Positions 37,326-49,341 of a stretch of DNA of 64,000 nt are shown here, in pieces (position 1 is the stretch's first letter; each line of letters begins with the position of its first letter). Location: the NCBI RefSeq assembly GCF_001540865.1, contig NC_033641.1, positions 4,159,235 through 4,223,234 of the forward strand, in the 5' to 3' direction. Source of the DNA: Ananas comosus (lineage: Eukaryota; Streptophyta; Magnoliopsida; Poales; Bromeliaceae). The position numbers were made by a program, and so were the translations under genes. The notes beneath the pieces were generated by a model. That model did not search any database and was not told the origin of the DNA. It saw only the letters and a program-made list of their open reading frames with translations.

Positions 37326-38932
37326 ATGGTAAAAATCTGCATTGAAATCTGCATCATATCCGCCCGCGGCCTCCGGCGCAAATCCTCTCTCTTGAAGCCT
37401 CAGTGGTTCGCTGTCGGCTGGATCGATCCCAACAACAAATACTGCACCAAAATCGACACGTCGGGCTCTCCGAACCCCACATGGAAAACCAAGTTCTCAG
37501 TGTTGATTGATGGAGGAGATCCCAAACTAAAAGAGTTGTCATTAACTGTGGAGGTGCATAGAAGAGAGCCCATATTCTTAAGGGAGCATCTTCAAGGAGT
37601 TGCAGTTGTTCCATTGAAGGAATTCATAGCGAAGTTTGTGCGCGATGACGAAGGCTCGAGATCGCTGGTCGAGGAAACGGGGAGTTTCCAGTTGAGGAAG
37701 AGGAGCTCAGGAAAGCCGAAAGGGTTGGTTGATGTATCGATTTCGATCTCTGAGGAAAGAGAAGGTTTGCCTCCAATTCTGGTACTTTTAGCCCTAATAA
37801 CAAATATCAAAGATCAGTTAATTCAATATGAAAATTTCGACAGAGTTACGCAATCAAATAGTTTACTAACAACAGCAGCGATGTTTGGTACTCATCATGA
37901 GTCTGAAAACACCCTTCCCTTTTCTTTTTCTGTTAAAAGTGCGTTGCAGAAGAAAAAAGAGTGATCAAATCTCATAATGTCTTGCCCCACTAGTAAAATT
38001 CGATCAACTTAGAGCATGTTTTGCATCATTTCATTTCCGATCTGTTAACAGGTTACAATGCTTTCCTCTACGTTATTAGCGTGGAAAACAAGAGATAATA
38101 GTTACTTCTTTCTCTGAAAAAACTATGGCAACATTGCAAAGAAACCAACAACATCAGAGATCAGAAATGTAGCAACTAGACAGTTAGTACTAATTTCTAC
38201 TGAAGAAAAAACATAAAAGAAGAAATGATGCCAAACACAGGTTTAAATTTCTAAACTACAAATTAGAGCAAGCATGATTACCTGAGATAACAAAGAAACA
38301 TACATAAAAATAGTAATACCGATTTTCCTGTTATAATCTCTAAGTTTCAAACTCAGTTCACTCAATTGTCACATTAGTAGTTAAAACATGATTCATGCCT
38401 CTAGATAAGTTATTCTCTTTCAGATAACTAATTCAAATTTGCAGGTCCACAAGAGGGCTTCACATACTCAGATCACAAGACTGGAATCACACTAGCAATA
38501 GAAGATGGGCCAGTATACACTTACCCCACACAACCGCATCCGCCGGCCTTAGGCCAACATGGGGGCTTCAGCCAACGCAATTATCCATATACCAACCCTT
38601 TAAATCGCCCGAGTCCATCATCAGCATCAGATGCGAGCTTATACGGCCGGCCTCCGACTCCACCGCCGCCACCGCCGCCCTCATATACCGGCTTCCTCCC
38701 AGCTCCTTTCCCACCAACGGCTCGGTTGCCGGAAAGTTACATAAATATGCCATCAAGTAGACCTGCAGGTCAAAGCTCTGGGCCCACCGGACCAGGCTTT
38801 ACTATGGGCCTCGGCGCTGGAGCATTGGCTGCAGGTGCTATGATATTTGGCGACGATTTCTTATCAGGCCCGAGTTTCCCTGCTGATCTTGGGGGTGGAA
38901 GCCTCACTGTCTCCACTGATCCTCCATTCTGA
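37326..38932 (+). CDS. C2-domain protein SRC2-like
   Basis: Exons 37326-37764 and 38445-38932 (TGA) join in frame to give 308 residues. The first ~130 residues are a C2 domain: VKICIEICIISARGL, WFAVGWIDP, KYCTKIDTSGSPNPTWKTKF, ELSLTVEVHRREP. The second exon is Pro/Tyr/Gly-rich with a run of eight prolines after PPTP, and ends with GLGAGALAAGAMIFGDD, typical of SRC2 homologues. These cold- and stress-linked proteins bind membranes through C2, and some regulate NADPH oxidase. The usual calcium-binding aspartates look incomplete, so binding may be calcium-independent (inference). The donor GAAG|GTTTGC was chosen because it restores the frame into GPQEGF. An unspliced reading ends at 37964. Confidence 0.85.
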
Positions 38933-39785
38933 TCTTTTAACTGTAAGATGCTTCAGAGGATGATTTCAATTGTGGCTTCTCAGTAACAAGAAAACATATG
39001 CTTTCTTGTAAATATTACAGCAATTAAGCAATAGCTTATGAAAAAGAAAAAAAGAGTAAACTTACCAATAGCCTTGTAGTTTCGTGAAATATAGCCCTTA
39101 AACTTTTCACTTAAACATCTTCAATCACTGAACTTTTCTATATTCTGCAATTACATCTCTGGCTCCATTGCCATCGAGCATCGTCATGTGCTTTGCACGT
39201 GACACCCATCATGTAAAACGGCCATTTTTAACCCCAATATCAAATAAACTAAAAGAAAAGGCCATTTTACATGTTAAAAAGGGATACAATAGTCATTTTA
39301 CATAAGAAGGATCATGTGCAGAGCATGTGTTGTCAGAGGTTGGACGGCAGAGGGAGTGCTGAATGCAGTCTAAAAATCGTAGCAAAGTTGAGGGGCTGAA
39401 AGTTACAGGTGAAATGCTCAGGGAAGTTCAGGGACTAGTTCGAATATTTCACTGGTACAGGAATCATCTATACATTGCATCCAAATACGGGATGCACTGT
39501 AAATTGGTGATTTTCCATTAGCAAGAAAATGTGAATACAGTATAATTGCGTTCGTATAATTCTTTGGCAGATATTCTACTTACAATACATAATTTGGTAG
39601 CTACTTCTGAGTATTAAAACACCTGTTTTACAACTTATGCTCGCTAATCCATCTTTGGCGGCTCAATTCGATATTACAGGATAACGAATTGATTAATGGA
39701 TGAACTTTGAGCAATATCTTTATTCTCCAAATAGGATAATCATAATATCTTTCCGGAAACCTGGTTTCCTAGGTATAGATTCTAT
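38933..39785. other. Intergenic region with a dispersed repeat
   Basis: 3' region of the SRC2-like gene, then 39060-39450 shows the AT-rich, phrase-like pattern of a non-coding dispersed element, for example AACTTTTCACTTAAAC and GTTCAGGGACTAG. Ends and target duplication were not resolved. No gene is seen. Confidence 0.4.
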
Positions 39786-42274
39786 TCACGCTGCTGCTTC
39801 AAAGAGTTCTTCATTTCGCACACCAAAAACCCTTTGTAGGAACCTTTCAACAACTGACAAGAATTCATCGACTTTTTCTTCGTGAGGCAAGTGGCCGCAA
39901 TTCTTGATTACTTCAAAGGTGGAGTTTGGTATAGCCCGTGACAGACGCTCGGCATTCCATGAAGGAACAAGTCGGTCAGTGTCGCCGGTCACTATCAGCA
40001 CTGAATTGGATAAATGTAGTATTAATCAGCTATGAGCAACAATAGCATACTTGTTTATTCACGTGTATGAACGAAACTTCCTGTTTAACAGACTTTTAGC
40101 ACTGATAGCCATATAGGATGGCTTTCATATTTATTCACATGTAAGAAACTCAGGATAAGTAGATATTAACAAATAAACAAAGTAAATTAGTTGCAAAAGG
40201 CTTGTAACTTTTACCAGGGCATAAGATCTCAGATAGCCTTTTAGAAATTGGTGGTTTCGATCCCGAATCCAAAATCATAGCTAAAGTATACTCCAAAAGA
40301 GCCGTTTCCCAACCCTTGGCTCTCAATGGCTGCACAATAGAATTTGTTCCAAATGAAAACTCCTATTTTACCTAAATCTCTCTTCAAAGTCAAGCCCTAC
40401 CGATTTCTCAATGAGAGAGCTCACCTTTGTATAACCTTGTAGGACATGGTCGTTTACTTGGTTTGCATCAAACCATGCATTTCGAATCGCCACAATACCA
40501 AACTTATCAATGATCATTCTTATCTGTGACACACCAAAAAAGCCATCATAATTCCACTGCAGTTATAGGCAAAAAATTGCACAAATTAAAGCAAAAGTAT
40601 ATGCTCATGCCATACTAGGAAAGATTGCATCAATTAAACCACCAAGTGAATGGGAAATCAGGCACACAATAATTTCCCAAACAGAAACTGAATCTTTCTA
40701 CCTCACAGTATCTAATGGTGGTGAAACAAAGAATTGATGTTACATGGGATCTATGCTTTATGAATTCAAAACATCAAGTGTCTTTCTATTTCTTCTGCTT
40801 ACCAGCATTACAGCGAATGTTGATCGCAGAACCGCCGACAAAGCTCTAGCGTAAAGTGTTTTAACCATATCTCTCATCCGTTTCACCATTTTTAGAGCAA
40901 GCCCCACAAGATTCATACATAACTGGCAAAAGGCACTCCAAATCCTCACAAACGGGTTCTCACGCGAATCCAAGTTTGAATTCTCATCTTTTCTTTTCTC
41001 TCCCTTGTCCACCTGATTCTCCTTTCGCATGAGAAAGGGAGCAACAATGGCTGGGGCAACAAGAATAAGTGCGGCAACCCTCTCAGGCGCTTCGAAGTAT
41101 GTATTAACTGCTACGAGGCAACCGGCTGAATGCCTGAGACCCCAATTCACCTTTCAATTTATAGAGATTCAAAAAGCAGGGCAGCCAAATTCTATAATAC
41201 AAAAACTAAAAAAATCTCAGACCTTATCTGAACTATTGTGCATTTAAGACTTATGATTCTTACATCCTAACCCTACAACATGTTAAATTTCGAAAAATTC
41301 CATCAAGTTTTGTTAGAACTTAATAGTTTCCGTCAAATACGATATAAACATCCTATTAAGTAGCAAGATTTGATACAGAAGTACTTCAGGTCAAACATAG
41401 TGTTAAGTAAAAATCAAAACTTTAACATGGGTTAGAGTTCAGGTAAGATCTGCATAACTTGCATATAAGGAAAATAATAGATTCATACTAACAAAGAACA
41501 ATGCATCATACCCCATCAAAATGGCCTTTTGGGCACCCAATAAATCAATAAAAGAGAGCGTCGCAAGAACAGAGAAAGCCATCGAGTAAGGATTCAAAGG
41601 CGTCGCATCGCCTCCGCCAATACCCGACTGCCCAAAATAGCTCAGCCTCGAGGTGAGCCCAAACGCCGGCCGATCGAAGGCGAGAACCTTCGAACCGACC
41701 ACCCTCGCTAACGGCTTCATCACACGGTCCCACGAGAACACCGAGGCCCCAAAGCCATGCAACAGAATCAGGGGCAATCCAATCTTCCCAGCATCCGCCT
41801 CCTCTTCTTTGGCCCCATGGTGGCAAACCTTGTGGTGGATCTTAACACCATTGAACTCATAGAAGCAGCTATCGGGATCGGCCAATGCCTCCGGCTCCAG
41901 CAACTCCTCCTGATCGGCCCCTGCGACTTTCCGTCGCATCTTCGGCTTCGCGTGGCTTTCGCCTGCCAACTGTTCGGCAGATTGTCCCACTGAAGAGAAC
42001 TAGAGTTAAGCATCACTCTTGTCACTCTTGTACAGGAAGAAGTGATAAAGGAAGCAAAATTGAGAGCTTTACCGGGGTACTCGGCGCCGGAGCCGCTAAC
42101 AGAGGCGGCGGCTTTGCAGATGAATCGGAGGCTCATACGGGGCGGGGATCGGAGAAAGGGAATGAGAATTGTAGGGGGAAGGAGAGGAGGTGAAGAGGGT
42201 GGATTGGGTGAATAGGGTTTGGGGGAGAGGAGGGGGGAGTGGGGGGTAGGGATGAACATTTTTTCGGGGGACAT
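39786..42274 (-). CDS. Alpha/beta-hydrolase superfamily protein
   Basis: Six exons join in frame: 42274-42073, 41989-41512, 41133-40803, 40523-40425, 40329-40215 and 40000-39786, giving 479 residues. The fold markers are all present: oxyanion turn LLHGFGASVFSW, nucleophile elbow GHSAG (split by intron 2), acid turn VTGDTDRLVP and catalytic histidine in NCGHLPHEE. The N-terminal ~45 residues are Pro/Ser-rich without acidic residues apart from one Glu, like a plastid transit peptide (inference). Plant relatives are annotated only as alpha/beta-hydrolases of unknown substrate, possibly esterases. A long lysine/arginine-rich insert (about 250-310) lies in the cap region after GHSAG. Every splice site is GT..AG, and the gene appears intact. 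Confidence 0.88.
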
Positions 42275-42485
42275 GGAGAGGGAGAGGTGGTTAGAATAAT
42301 TGAGGCGGGAAGGTGAGGGCGGGGGAGGGAATGGATATAAGAAGATAATAGATGAAGTCGGATGCGCGTTATTAATGCAAATTGTTATAATTAAAATAAC
42401 TAAATATTTTTATGATTTACTTGAAAAAAATAAATTAAATTTTGAGTGAGAAACGAATCAAATTTTAAATTTTGTAAAGTTTAGT

Positions 42486-44390
42486 TTAAATATTTAAATC
42501 GGGGACGTAGCCACACTCTCTCATCCTCCCTACAAGCCCATGCAGCATCTGATATATCCTCTCCATCTCCGGGTGCTCCCTATCCCCACTCACAAACACA
42601 TGCACCGTTCTCCCCTCCCCCGCCGCCGCGCCGTCGACGCCGACGGCGACGGCCCCCACCTCCACCCAACTACACCCCGGCGCCGCCTTCCGCACGCCTC
42701 TCCTCCTCATTTCTCCTCGCACCTCCTCCAACCCCTCAAAGCTCCCCGCCGAGCCGTAGGCGTTTGCCAGCAACACCCACCCCCCACTCCCCGCCCCCTC
42801 GAACCCCAGCATCCGCCTTGCCGCCTCCTCCGCCATCCCTGCCTCCCCATGCATCCTGCACGCCGCCAAATACGCCCGCCACGCCCCCGCCTCGCCGGCT
42901 TTCTCCGCCACCTGCTTCGCCTCCTCCAGCCTCCCCGCCCGGCCCAGCATGTCCGCCGCGCACGCATAGTGCTCTGCCTCGGGCTCCACCGCGAATTCCT
43001 CCCGCATCCGCCGCAGCAATGCGCGCCCCTCCTCCACCATCCCTGCATGGCTGCACGCTGTCAGCGCCCCCAGCAGCGTCACCGCGTCGGGCGCCAGCTT
43101 CTCGACGGCCGTCATCCGATCGAACAGCCGTAGTGCTTCGCCGCCGCGCCCGTGCGACGCGTACCCGTCGATCATGATGTTCCACGATGCAGAGTCGTGT
43201 TCGGGCATCCGGTCGAACACGCGCCGCGCGTCCTCCAGCGCGCCGCTCTTCGCGTACATGTCCTCCAGCGCATTGGCGGCAAACACGTCCAACGAGCCGC
43301 CGCCGTTGTTGCCGAACATGCCGCTCGTCACGAGGAAGCCGTGAATTTCGCGGCCGAGCCGCAGCGCAGCCATGTGGGCGCAGGCGGGGAGGACGGCGGC
43401 CATCGTGACGGCGTCGGGCCAAATGGCGGAGCGCCGCATGTGCGCGAGGAGCCGCAGGACGCCGACGTTGTCCGCTGAATAGTGCAGAGCGCAGAGCATG
43501 GAGTTCCACGAGAAGAGGTCCCTGTCGTCGTCGGCTATCGAGGCGAAGACCTCTGTGGCGTCCCCCAACTCATGGCACTTGCCGTAGAGGTCCACGAGCG
43601 CGTTGGCGACCGAGGCCTCGCGGTCGTGCGCGGCTTTCACGGCGAAAGCGTGGACCTTTCGCCCGCTCCCCAAATCGGCCGTGGCGGTGAAGACGGAGAG
43701 GATCCCGGTGACGGTGAACTTGCTCGGGGCGACGCCCGCGCCGAGCATCCGGCGGAAGCACTCCAGGGCGGGCCCGAAGCGGCCCAGCTGGGCGAGCCCG
43801 TTGAGCAGGGCGTTCCAGAGGACGACGTCCCTTCGGGGCAATTCGTCGAACAGGTGGGCGGCGTCGTCGGGGAGGCGGAGGCGGAGGTAGGAGCGGACGA
43901 GGGCGCTGGCGACGAAGAGGTCGCGGTGGAGTCGGGACTTGAGGAGGAGCGCGTGGAGGGCGCGGAGGTGGAGGTGGGCGTGGGGCGCGGGGAGGTCGGC
44001 GCAGGCGCGGAGGACGGGGGGGAAGGAGAAGGCGTCGGGGGGTTCGTCGGGGAGGGCGCGGCGGAGGCGGCGGAAGAGGTCGAGGGCGGCGGAGGGGAGG
44101 GAGTGGGAGGCGAGCGCGGTGATCGCGGCGTTGAAGGAGACGAGGTTGGGGGGGAGAGGGGAGGCGACGAGGGCGCGGAGGGCGAGCGCGGGGAGGGAGA
44201 GCGCGGAGTAGGCGGAGATGAGCGCGGTCAGGGCGGAGGGGGACGAGCGGAGCGCGCCGGAGGTCACGAGCAGCGCGTGCACCGCCCCCGCCTCGCGCGG
44301 CCGCCGCCGCGCGCAATCGTAGAGCGCCGAGACGAGCCCTGCAGCGTCCGTGCAGCGGCGGTGGAGGAGAAGGGCCGCGGCGGCGATCAT
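42486..44390 (-). CDS. E-class PLS pentatricopeptide repeat protein
   Basis: A single exon of 634 residues with very GC-rich third positions. It holds alternating PPR motifs, for example VVLWNALLNGLAQLGRFG, DLFSWNSMLCALHYS and ASWNIMIDGYASHGRGGEAL. It ends with the E-domain series, including WRAYLAACRMHGEAG, WVLLANAYGSAGSFEGLEEV, GCSWVEVG and HVFVSGDREHPEMERIYQML, and stops at GYVPDLNI without a DYW domain. E-class PPRs take part in C-to-U RNA editing in mitochondria or plastids, usually with a DYW partner in trans. The closest remembered relative is At3g14730-like. The first 50 residues may hold a targeting peptide. Long open frames on the opposite strand are codon-bias shadows. It shares a short upstream region with the plus-strand gene at 44831. 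Confidence 0.9.
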   Translation of the reverse strand: MIAAAALLLHRRCTDAAGLVSALYDCARRRPREAGAVHALLVTSGALRSSPSALTALISAYSALSLPALALRALVASPLPPNLVSFNAAITALASHSLPSAALDLFRRLRRALPDEPPDAFSFPPVLRACADLPAPHAHLHLRALHALLLKSRLHRDLFVASALVRSYLRLRLPDDAAHLFDELPRRDVVLWNALLNGLAQLGRFGPALECFRRMLGAGVAPSKFTVTGILSVFTATADLGSGRKVHAFAVKAAHDREASVANALVDLYGKCHELGDATEVFASIADDDRDLFSWNSMLCALHYSADNVGVLRLLAHMRRSAIWPDAVTMAAVLPACAHMAALRLGREIHGFLVTSGMFGNNGGGSLDVFAANALEDMYAKSGALEDARRVFDRMPEHDSASWNIMIDGYASHGRGGEALRLFDRMTAVEKLAPDAVTLLGALTACSHAGMVEEGRALLRRMREEFAVEPEAEHYACAADMLGRAGRLEEAKQVAEKAGEAGAWRAYLAACRMHGEAGMAEEAARRMLGFEGAGSGGWVLLANAYGSAGSFEGLEEVRGEMRRRGVRKAAPGCSWVEVGAVAVGVDGAAAGEGRTVHVFVSGDREHPEMERIYQMLHGLVGRMRECGYVPDLNI

Positions 44391-44830
44391 TTTAGGTGAG
44401 CATCAGCAACTCATGCACCTTTTATTACCACAATGCTAACAATTAGTTGCTCTACACCATGATTTTGAAAGGAGCGCACACTGCAGTTGCGTTGTGTCGT
44501 ACTTTTTTACACTTGAAATTGTCGCCAATTTTGGCCCATATGTTCTCGGCCTTTGGGCCGTATCGGCCCAAATTAGCGATCAACGGCTCTGATCTGTCCG
44601 ATCGTTTAGAGAGCGAAGTGAGCATTGATCCGGCCTCCTCGCCCAAAAAACGCGGGCAAGTCGTAGTTCAAAGAAGAGGAAGAATTCGTTAAGATCAGAA
44701 AAATAAATAAAATAAAATAAACCGTCCCTAACGATTTTATTGTCATAAACGGAAATTTCTTTCCCATTCCAGAGAGAAAGAGGGCTCGGCCTCGCCGCCT
44801 CCGGGCTGCTCTGCCACCGCGACGCCGGCC
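44391..44830. promoter_or_regulatory. Bidirectional promoter region with TGGGCC-type motifs
   Basis: 440 bp between the start codons of two divergent genes. GGCCCAT at about 44535, TTGGGCC at about 44554 and GGCCCAA at about 44566 lie within 45 bp, which gives site II-like TGGGCC/T motifs (TCP-factor targets) on both strands. No clear TATA box is visible, as is common for housekeeping and organelle-related genes. Confidence 0.55.
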
Positions 44831-47156
44831 ATGGCGTACCGGAGGAAGCACGTCATGACTCGGTCCGCCACCTTCGTCGAGGACTGCCGATCCTTCCCCG
44901 ATCCCGACGGCGACTCATTGTCGTCGCCCTCGCTCGCAGCCCAGGCCATTCGTGCCTCCGCAGCGCACCGCCACTCCGCTTCGTTCTCCTCTGCCTACGG
45001 GAACTCCACCTCCGTCGCCGCCGCCTCCGGCCGCCGTAGGCTATCCCAGGTGCAGGCTCAATCCCTTCAATTCTCCGACCCTCTCATCACGATCTGGCAA
45101 AATCTGGATCTATCGGAACATTTTTAATCAAATCGATCTATTGGTAATAAGCTTCAAGAGCACGAAGGTTCAATTTCCTACACGGTTGAGACAATCTCTA
45201 TTATACATATAACTTTGAATGTTAATTTCTATTTTTTTTAAAAAAAATGAATTTTGTGAGTGATGAATCAATTTTGATTGATCATAGAAAGGAAATTATG
45301 AACTACTTTCACATGAAAATGGATTTGTAGAAGATTGCTTTAATACGAAAATGGATTGTTTTGCTTTGCCCGTGTGTTGAATCTGATGCAGGAGTCTAAC
45401 ACCGTTGAGTACACATCAATGAAAAGCTTAACCGAGCCAAAGCATGGATTCTGGGGTGTTTTGGCAAGGAAAGCTAAAGCAATCCTCGAAGACGATAACG
45501 ACAATGGTGTTCCGAATAAATCTGGAGATTATGGCACAGATCAGCCTCAAACACGTACCTCACCGACAAGTTTTCAGGTGAGAAACATCATGTATTTAAC
45601 TCGACGAATAGTTCAAATCTCAAAAATAGTGAAATCACGATCGATTAACCTGTTACTGGGGTGTTTTTTTTCGCTCTTATGGCTTCTATTACAGAATCTG
45701 CAATCCAACTCATCCTCTGAAAGTTACCGAAAGCCGGAAAGCCCTGCATTCCAGAGAGGCTCAGAAGCAATAAAAGATATCGGGGGGCGAATCCGAAATG
45801 CCTTCGAAGTAATTTCTTTCAGAAATCTGTAAAAGCTAGTTTATTTCTTCAATATGCCAGTAATTTTACTAATCTTAATCACTAAATTATCATATCTTTA
45901 TGAGTTTCATAACTTGTTTTCATATCCCAAGTGAAAAATCACCCTCTTTTTTACTTATATCAGGAGGGTTTGACAATGGTGGAGAACAGGACTGCTGATA
46001 TTATTCAGGAAACAAGAAAGCTACAGATCGGAAGAAAGAACAGCAGTTCCAACTTACAGAATCTGGATGTCGATTCGCCGAATCTCTCTTCGAATCAAAG
46101 CGAACAAGAGACTCAACTAAAAGCTTCTCGCGACGTAAGGTGGCAACCATGTGTCGCTTAGTTACAAAGAATGATTGCATTAGATAATCTGTTTCTTGTT
46201 TTTTTTCCAGACATTTTGGTTTAGCAAAGTACTTTGATTACTAGGATTAATGATTTTTCGGACATGAAAAATTACAATCCTTAGTGTTTGTTCTTTAGTT
46301 GAACTCTTTTAGAAACATTCTTCCAATGTTTACTCTTTAGGATATGAAAGATTCTAATCTTCTTGGGGTAAAAAATACCTATGGTTCTTCCCTATTTGCA
46401 GGCTGCTTATGCGATGGCTGCGAAAGCCAAACTTCATTTGCGTCAACTGAAAACGGTGAAGGCCGACCTTGCTTTCGCAAAAGAGCGCTGTGCTCAGCTC
46501 GAAGAGGAGAACAAGATGTTGCGGGAGAATCGCCAAAAGGGTAACAACAGTGAAGATGATGATCTGGTATCATTCATATTCTTCTCCTCCTTAGCAGTTA
46601 TCACTTGATCAGCTTCATCATTCTATCTTTGATGTTAAACTTACTTTTCCGAAGGAGACATGTTTTGAAAGTGCTACTTCGAACAGCCAAACAAAGCCCT
46701 TAAGTGATGCTATAGCTCGTTCCACATTTTGCTTCTTAGTTACCTTTTCCCTTCTTTTCGATCTCCAACCAGATAAGACTCCAGTTGGAAACACTGTTAG
46801 CCGAGAAGGCGAGGCTGGCGCACGAGAACTCTTTATATGCACGGGAGAACCGATTCCTCCGCGAGATCGTGGAGTTCCATCAACTTACCATGCAGGATGT
46901 CGTCCATTTTGACGAGGAGGACATCGAAGAGGTCGACGACGTTGACCCGATCGAAATGCTACCCAATCTCTCACCAATTCATACAGCTCATGATGTGCAC
47001 TCTTCCGCCATACCGAGCCCTCCGTCTCCAACCTCTAATCCTAATGGACAATCATCTCCAAATCCCAGTGTTCGGTCTGGGAGTCCGATTAGCCCTCACT
47101 CTCCGAAACAACATGGCTTAGAGACTCCACCAGAAGAAACAAAGGTGATTCAATGA
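44831..47156 (+). CDS. Plant coiled-coil protein of unknown function
   Basis: Six exons, all phase 0: 44831-45049, 45392-45577, 45695-45808, 45964-46134, 46402-46566 and 46773-47156 (TGA), giving 412 residues. The N-terminus is Ser/Ala-rich. A conserved-looking [18 protein letters not shown] stretch follows, then a helical part (RRSEAI-like [21 protein letters not shown]). A coiled coil runs from about residue 230 to 335 ([23 protein letters not shown] ..., then [21 protein letters not shown] ...). The tail is acidic ([11 protein letters not shown]), then Ser/Pro-rich. I recognise it as a conserved plant family without assigned function. A poly(A) signal AATAAA lies at 47317-47322. The start is the first ATG after the promoter region shared with the PPR gene. 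Confidence 0.85.
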
Positions 47157-49006
47157 GGAATCTTTTATACAATTCAAAGGCTTGCCCGAATTTGCTATGA
47201 CTCTTTATTAACACCCTTCTCAAACTGGCATGATTGATTTGTTTGTGCATGGGAAGTTGTATTCATTGTAAAACTGTTTGTAATTCGTTGTCTGATTCTT
47301 CAACAATAACTATTATAATAAATACTGATTTATTTTGCTGGCCTTGTATTCATCAAGTTCATAATCTGATTTAGTTTCTGGTGAACAAATAACTACTTAG
47401 GTTCAGTTTTCATTGATTTCATGTAGATATATTATCCAAGTGGATTCAGCCAAATGTGCACTAAGTCCAAACCGATATTATCAAATTTGTTGGATGTTTA
47501 ATGATATAATAGGTCATACCCAACAATTGAACACATAAAGTTTACAACAGAACAAAATTTGAACAGAATATTAGCTTTAGCGAGCAAGTTGTTTGAGTAA
47601 AGCCATTTTAAAAACTAGCAACTTTTTCATTACATACCGGGCAACTGCAACAAGATTAAAATAGTATTTAACAAGCAAATAACTTGATCCTTTAAAAGTA
47701 GTTCATAAGGGACCAACTGTTTAACAATGAGTAAGCAAAAGCTTGGTTAAATATATCCATCCAATCTGCCATCAGTATTATTCTTGGAGTTGTCGAACAC
47801 GTAAAAGCAGGAAGAAAAAAAAAAACACAAAGTAACATAACAAAAGGAGGACGTTAAAGCTCATACACTTCTCGGTGAGTTCTCCAAGGAGCTTTATTGC
47901 CAACATAAACATTTCCATGCTTCAAATCCTGCCAAAAAAAAAAAGGAACAGACGTTACACCGCATATAGTTTTGCTTTTACTAAATGAGAAAAGTAACAC
48001 AGAGCAAGAGAGGAAATGAGATTAATCTTGAAATTAATATAGTCAAGAAAAGCACAGAGCAATTCATTTAGTTTGGAGGAAACAAGGTGATAACAATACG
48101 TCTCATTTGGACCTCGAATCTTCTTCTTGTATCTTAAAATTCATGGGTTTTCAATCTTAGGACCATCGAACCTTCTAGACATGCTTGACCTATATATAAT
48201 CTAAGTTATGAAGCTTTACCCCAGATGGACCATTTCTGTTGGAAATTAACTATAACCAAACATGGCCTCGAAAGGTCATATCCTTCAAAGATTGGCTCAC
48301 AATATCCTTTGAACCTCACATTATTCTTGCTTAAGCGAAAGCATGCCATTCTTCTCTACCGTTATCTAGTTCATTCACAAAATTTCAACATGTAATGGTG
48401 TCAAGTATACGATGACATGAATAAGCCTGTAGATTAGCTCTGCATCCTGGTCATAACATTGCAAATTATGCGATGAACACAATCATAAACACATCTTCAG
48501 TTTTACTGAACTTATAGCTGATGAACTTCAGTGTCAAGTATATGATGATATTTTTTTCCCATAGCTTGTTGTAATTCCTACTCAAATATTTGAACTTACT
48601 GTGAGGACACCAAAAAAAAAAAGTCATTTCTCTCATTTTCTGATTATTTTCTCTCCTCTACCTAGGGCTTCAATGTTGTCCAAACATAATTCTGAAGTTG
48701 ACAATGCGATCAATGCCCAAACATAATTCTGAAGTAAACTGAACCTACAGTAAAGGGAAAAAGGCATTGTTTCAATGGAAATAAATCAAAATCAAATCAA
48801 AATCTACGTGGAATGAGCCCTAAGTTACCCGAAAAATTGCCACTTTAAACAAACAAGGGCCTCTGGATTGTATTTAGCTTATTCATAGTTACAGAAACTC
48901 CATTAGAACACATCAATTTCTCCCTAACCCTAGAACCCATTTCACATCAAATTGCACATAAAATGCGATTACAAATGCAAGAGGAAACAAATTTGCATCG
49001 ACCAAC
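47157..49006. other. Intergenic region between coiled-coil gene and NDUFA1
   Basis: Mostly AT-rich DNA. On the minus strand a well-formed acceptor (poly-pyrimidine run then GGCAG) precedes 47928-47860, which is open for 22 codons (DLKHGNVYVGNKAPW...) to a TGA. It could be a 3'-UTR exon or alternative last exon of NDUFA1. No other gene is recognised. Confidence 0.4.
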
Positions 49007-49341
49007 CTAGTTTCCAGCAGAGGAGTACTCCTCCATGAGCTTCTTATCCCTCCTCTCCATCGCCACATCCCAAACATCGTTCCCAACGTGCTTCGGCTGC
49101 AAATTTGGCCCAAAATCTCAGCTTTTTTCACATTTCGGACTCAAAATCACCGGATAGAATCCAAGACCAAAAATTCAGCAGAAAAATCCGGAAAAATGGA
49201 AAAAAAAGGGGGGAGAAAAGGGGATCTAACCCGTCCATGAGCGGCTCTGTGGATGTAGTATTGGGCGTTCCCCATCACGCACAGCATCCCCGCGATGATC
49301 CCCAGCGGAAGAACCGCCTCCAACCAAAAGAGCTTCGCCAT
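49007..49341 (-). CDS. NDUFA1: Mitochondrial complex I subunit NDUFA1 (MWFE)
   Basis: Exons 49341-49231 and 49096-49007 (TAG) join in phase 0 to give 66 residues, the usual plant length. The N-terminal part has one membrane helix (LEAVLPLGIIAGMLCVMG) followed by QYYIHRAAHGR. The second exon gives PKHVGNDVWDVAMERRDKK, the diagnostic C-terminal block. NDUFA1 is a small accessory subunit anchored in the membrane arm of NADH:ubiquinone oxidoreductase and is needed for assembly. The ATG at 49341 matches the family start. The stop codon is followed at once by GTTGG, a possible donor, so the 3' UTR may be spliced toward 47928. TGGGCC/T motifs lie upstream. Confidence 0.92.

Noticed and set aside
43482..44399. 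A 305-codon open frame antisense to the E-class PPR gene
   Set aside because: Glu/Gly/Val-rich composition with no domain, and it exactly mirrors a GC-rich real gene. It is a codon-bias shadow, as are the Arg/Pro-rich frames at 42707-44316.
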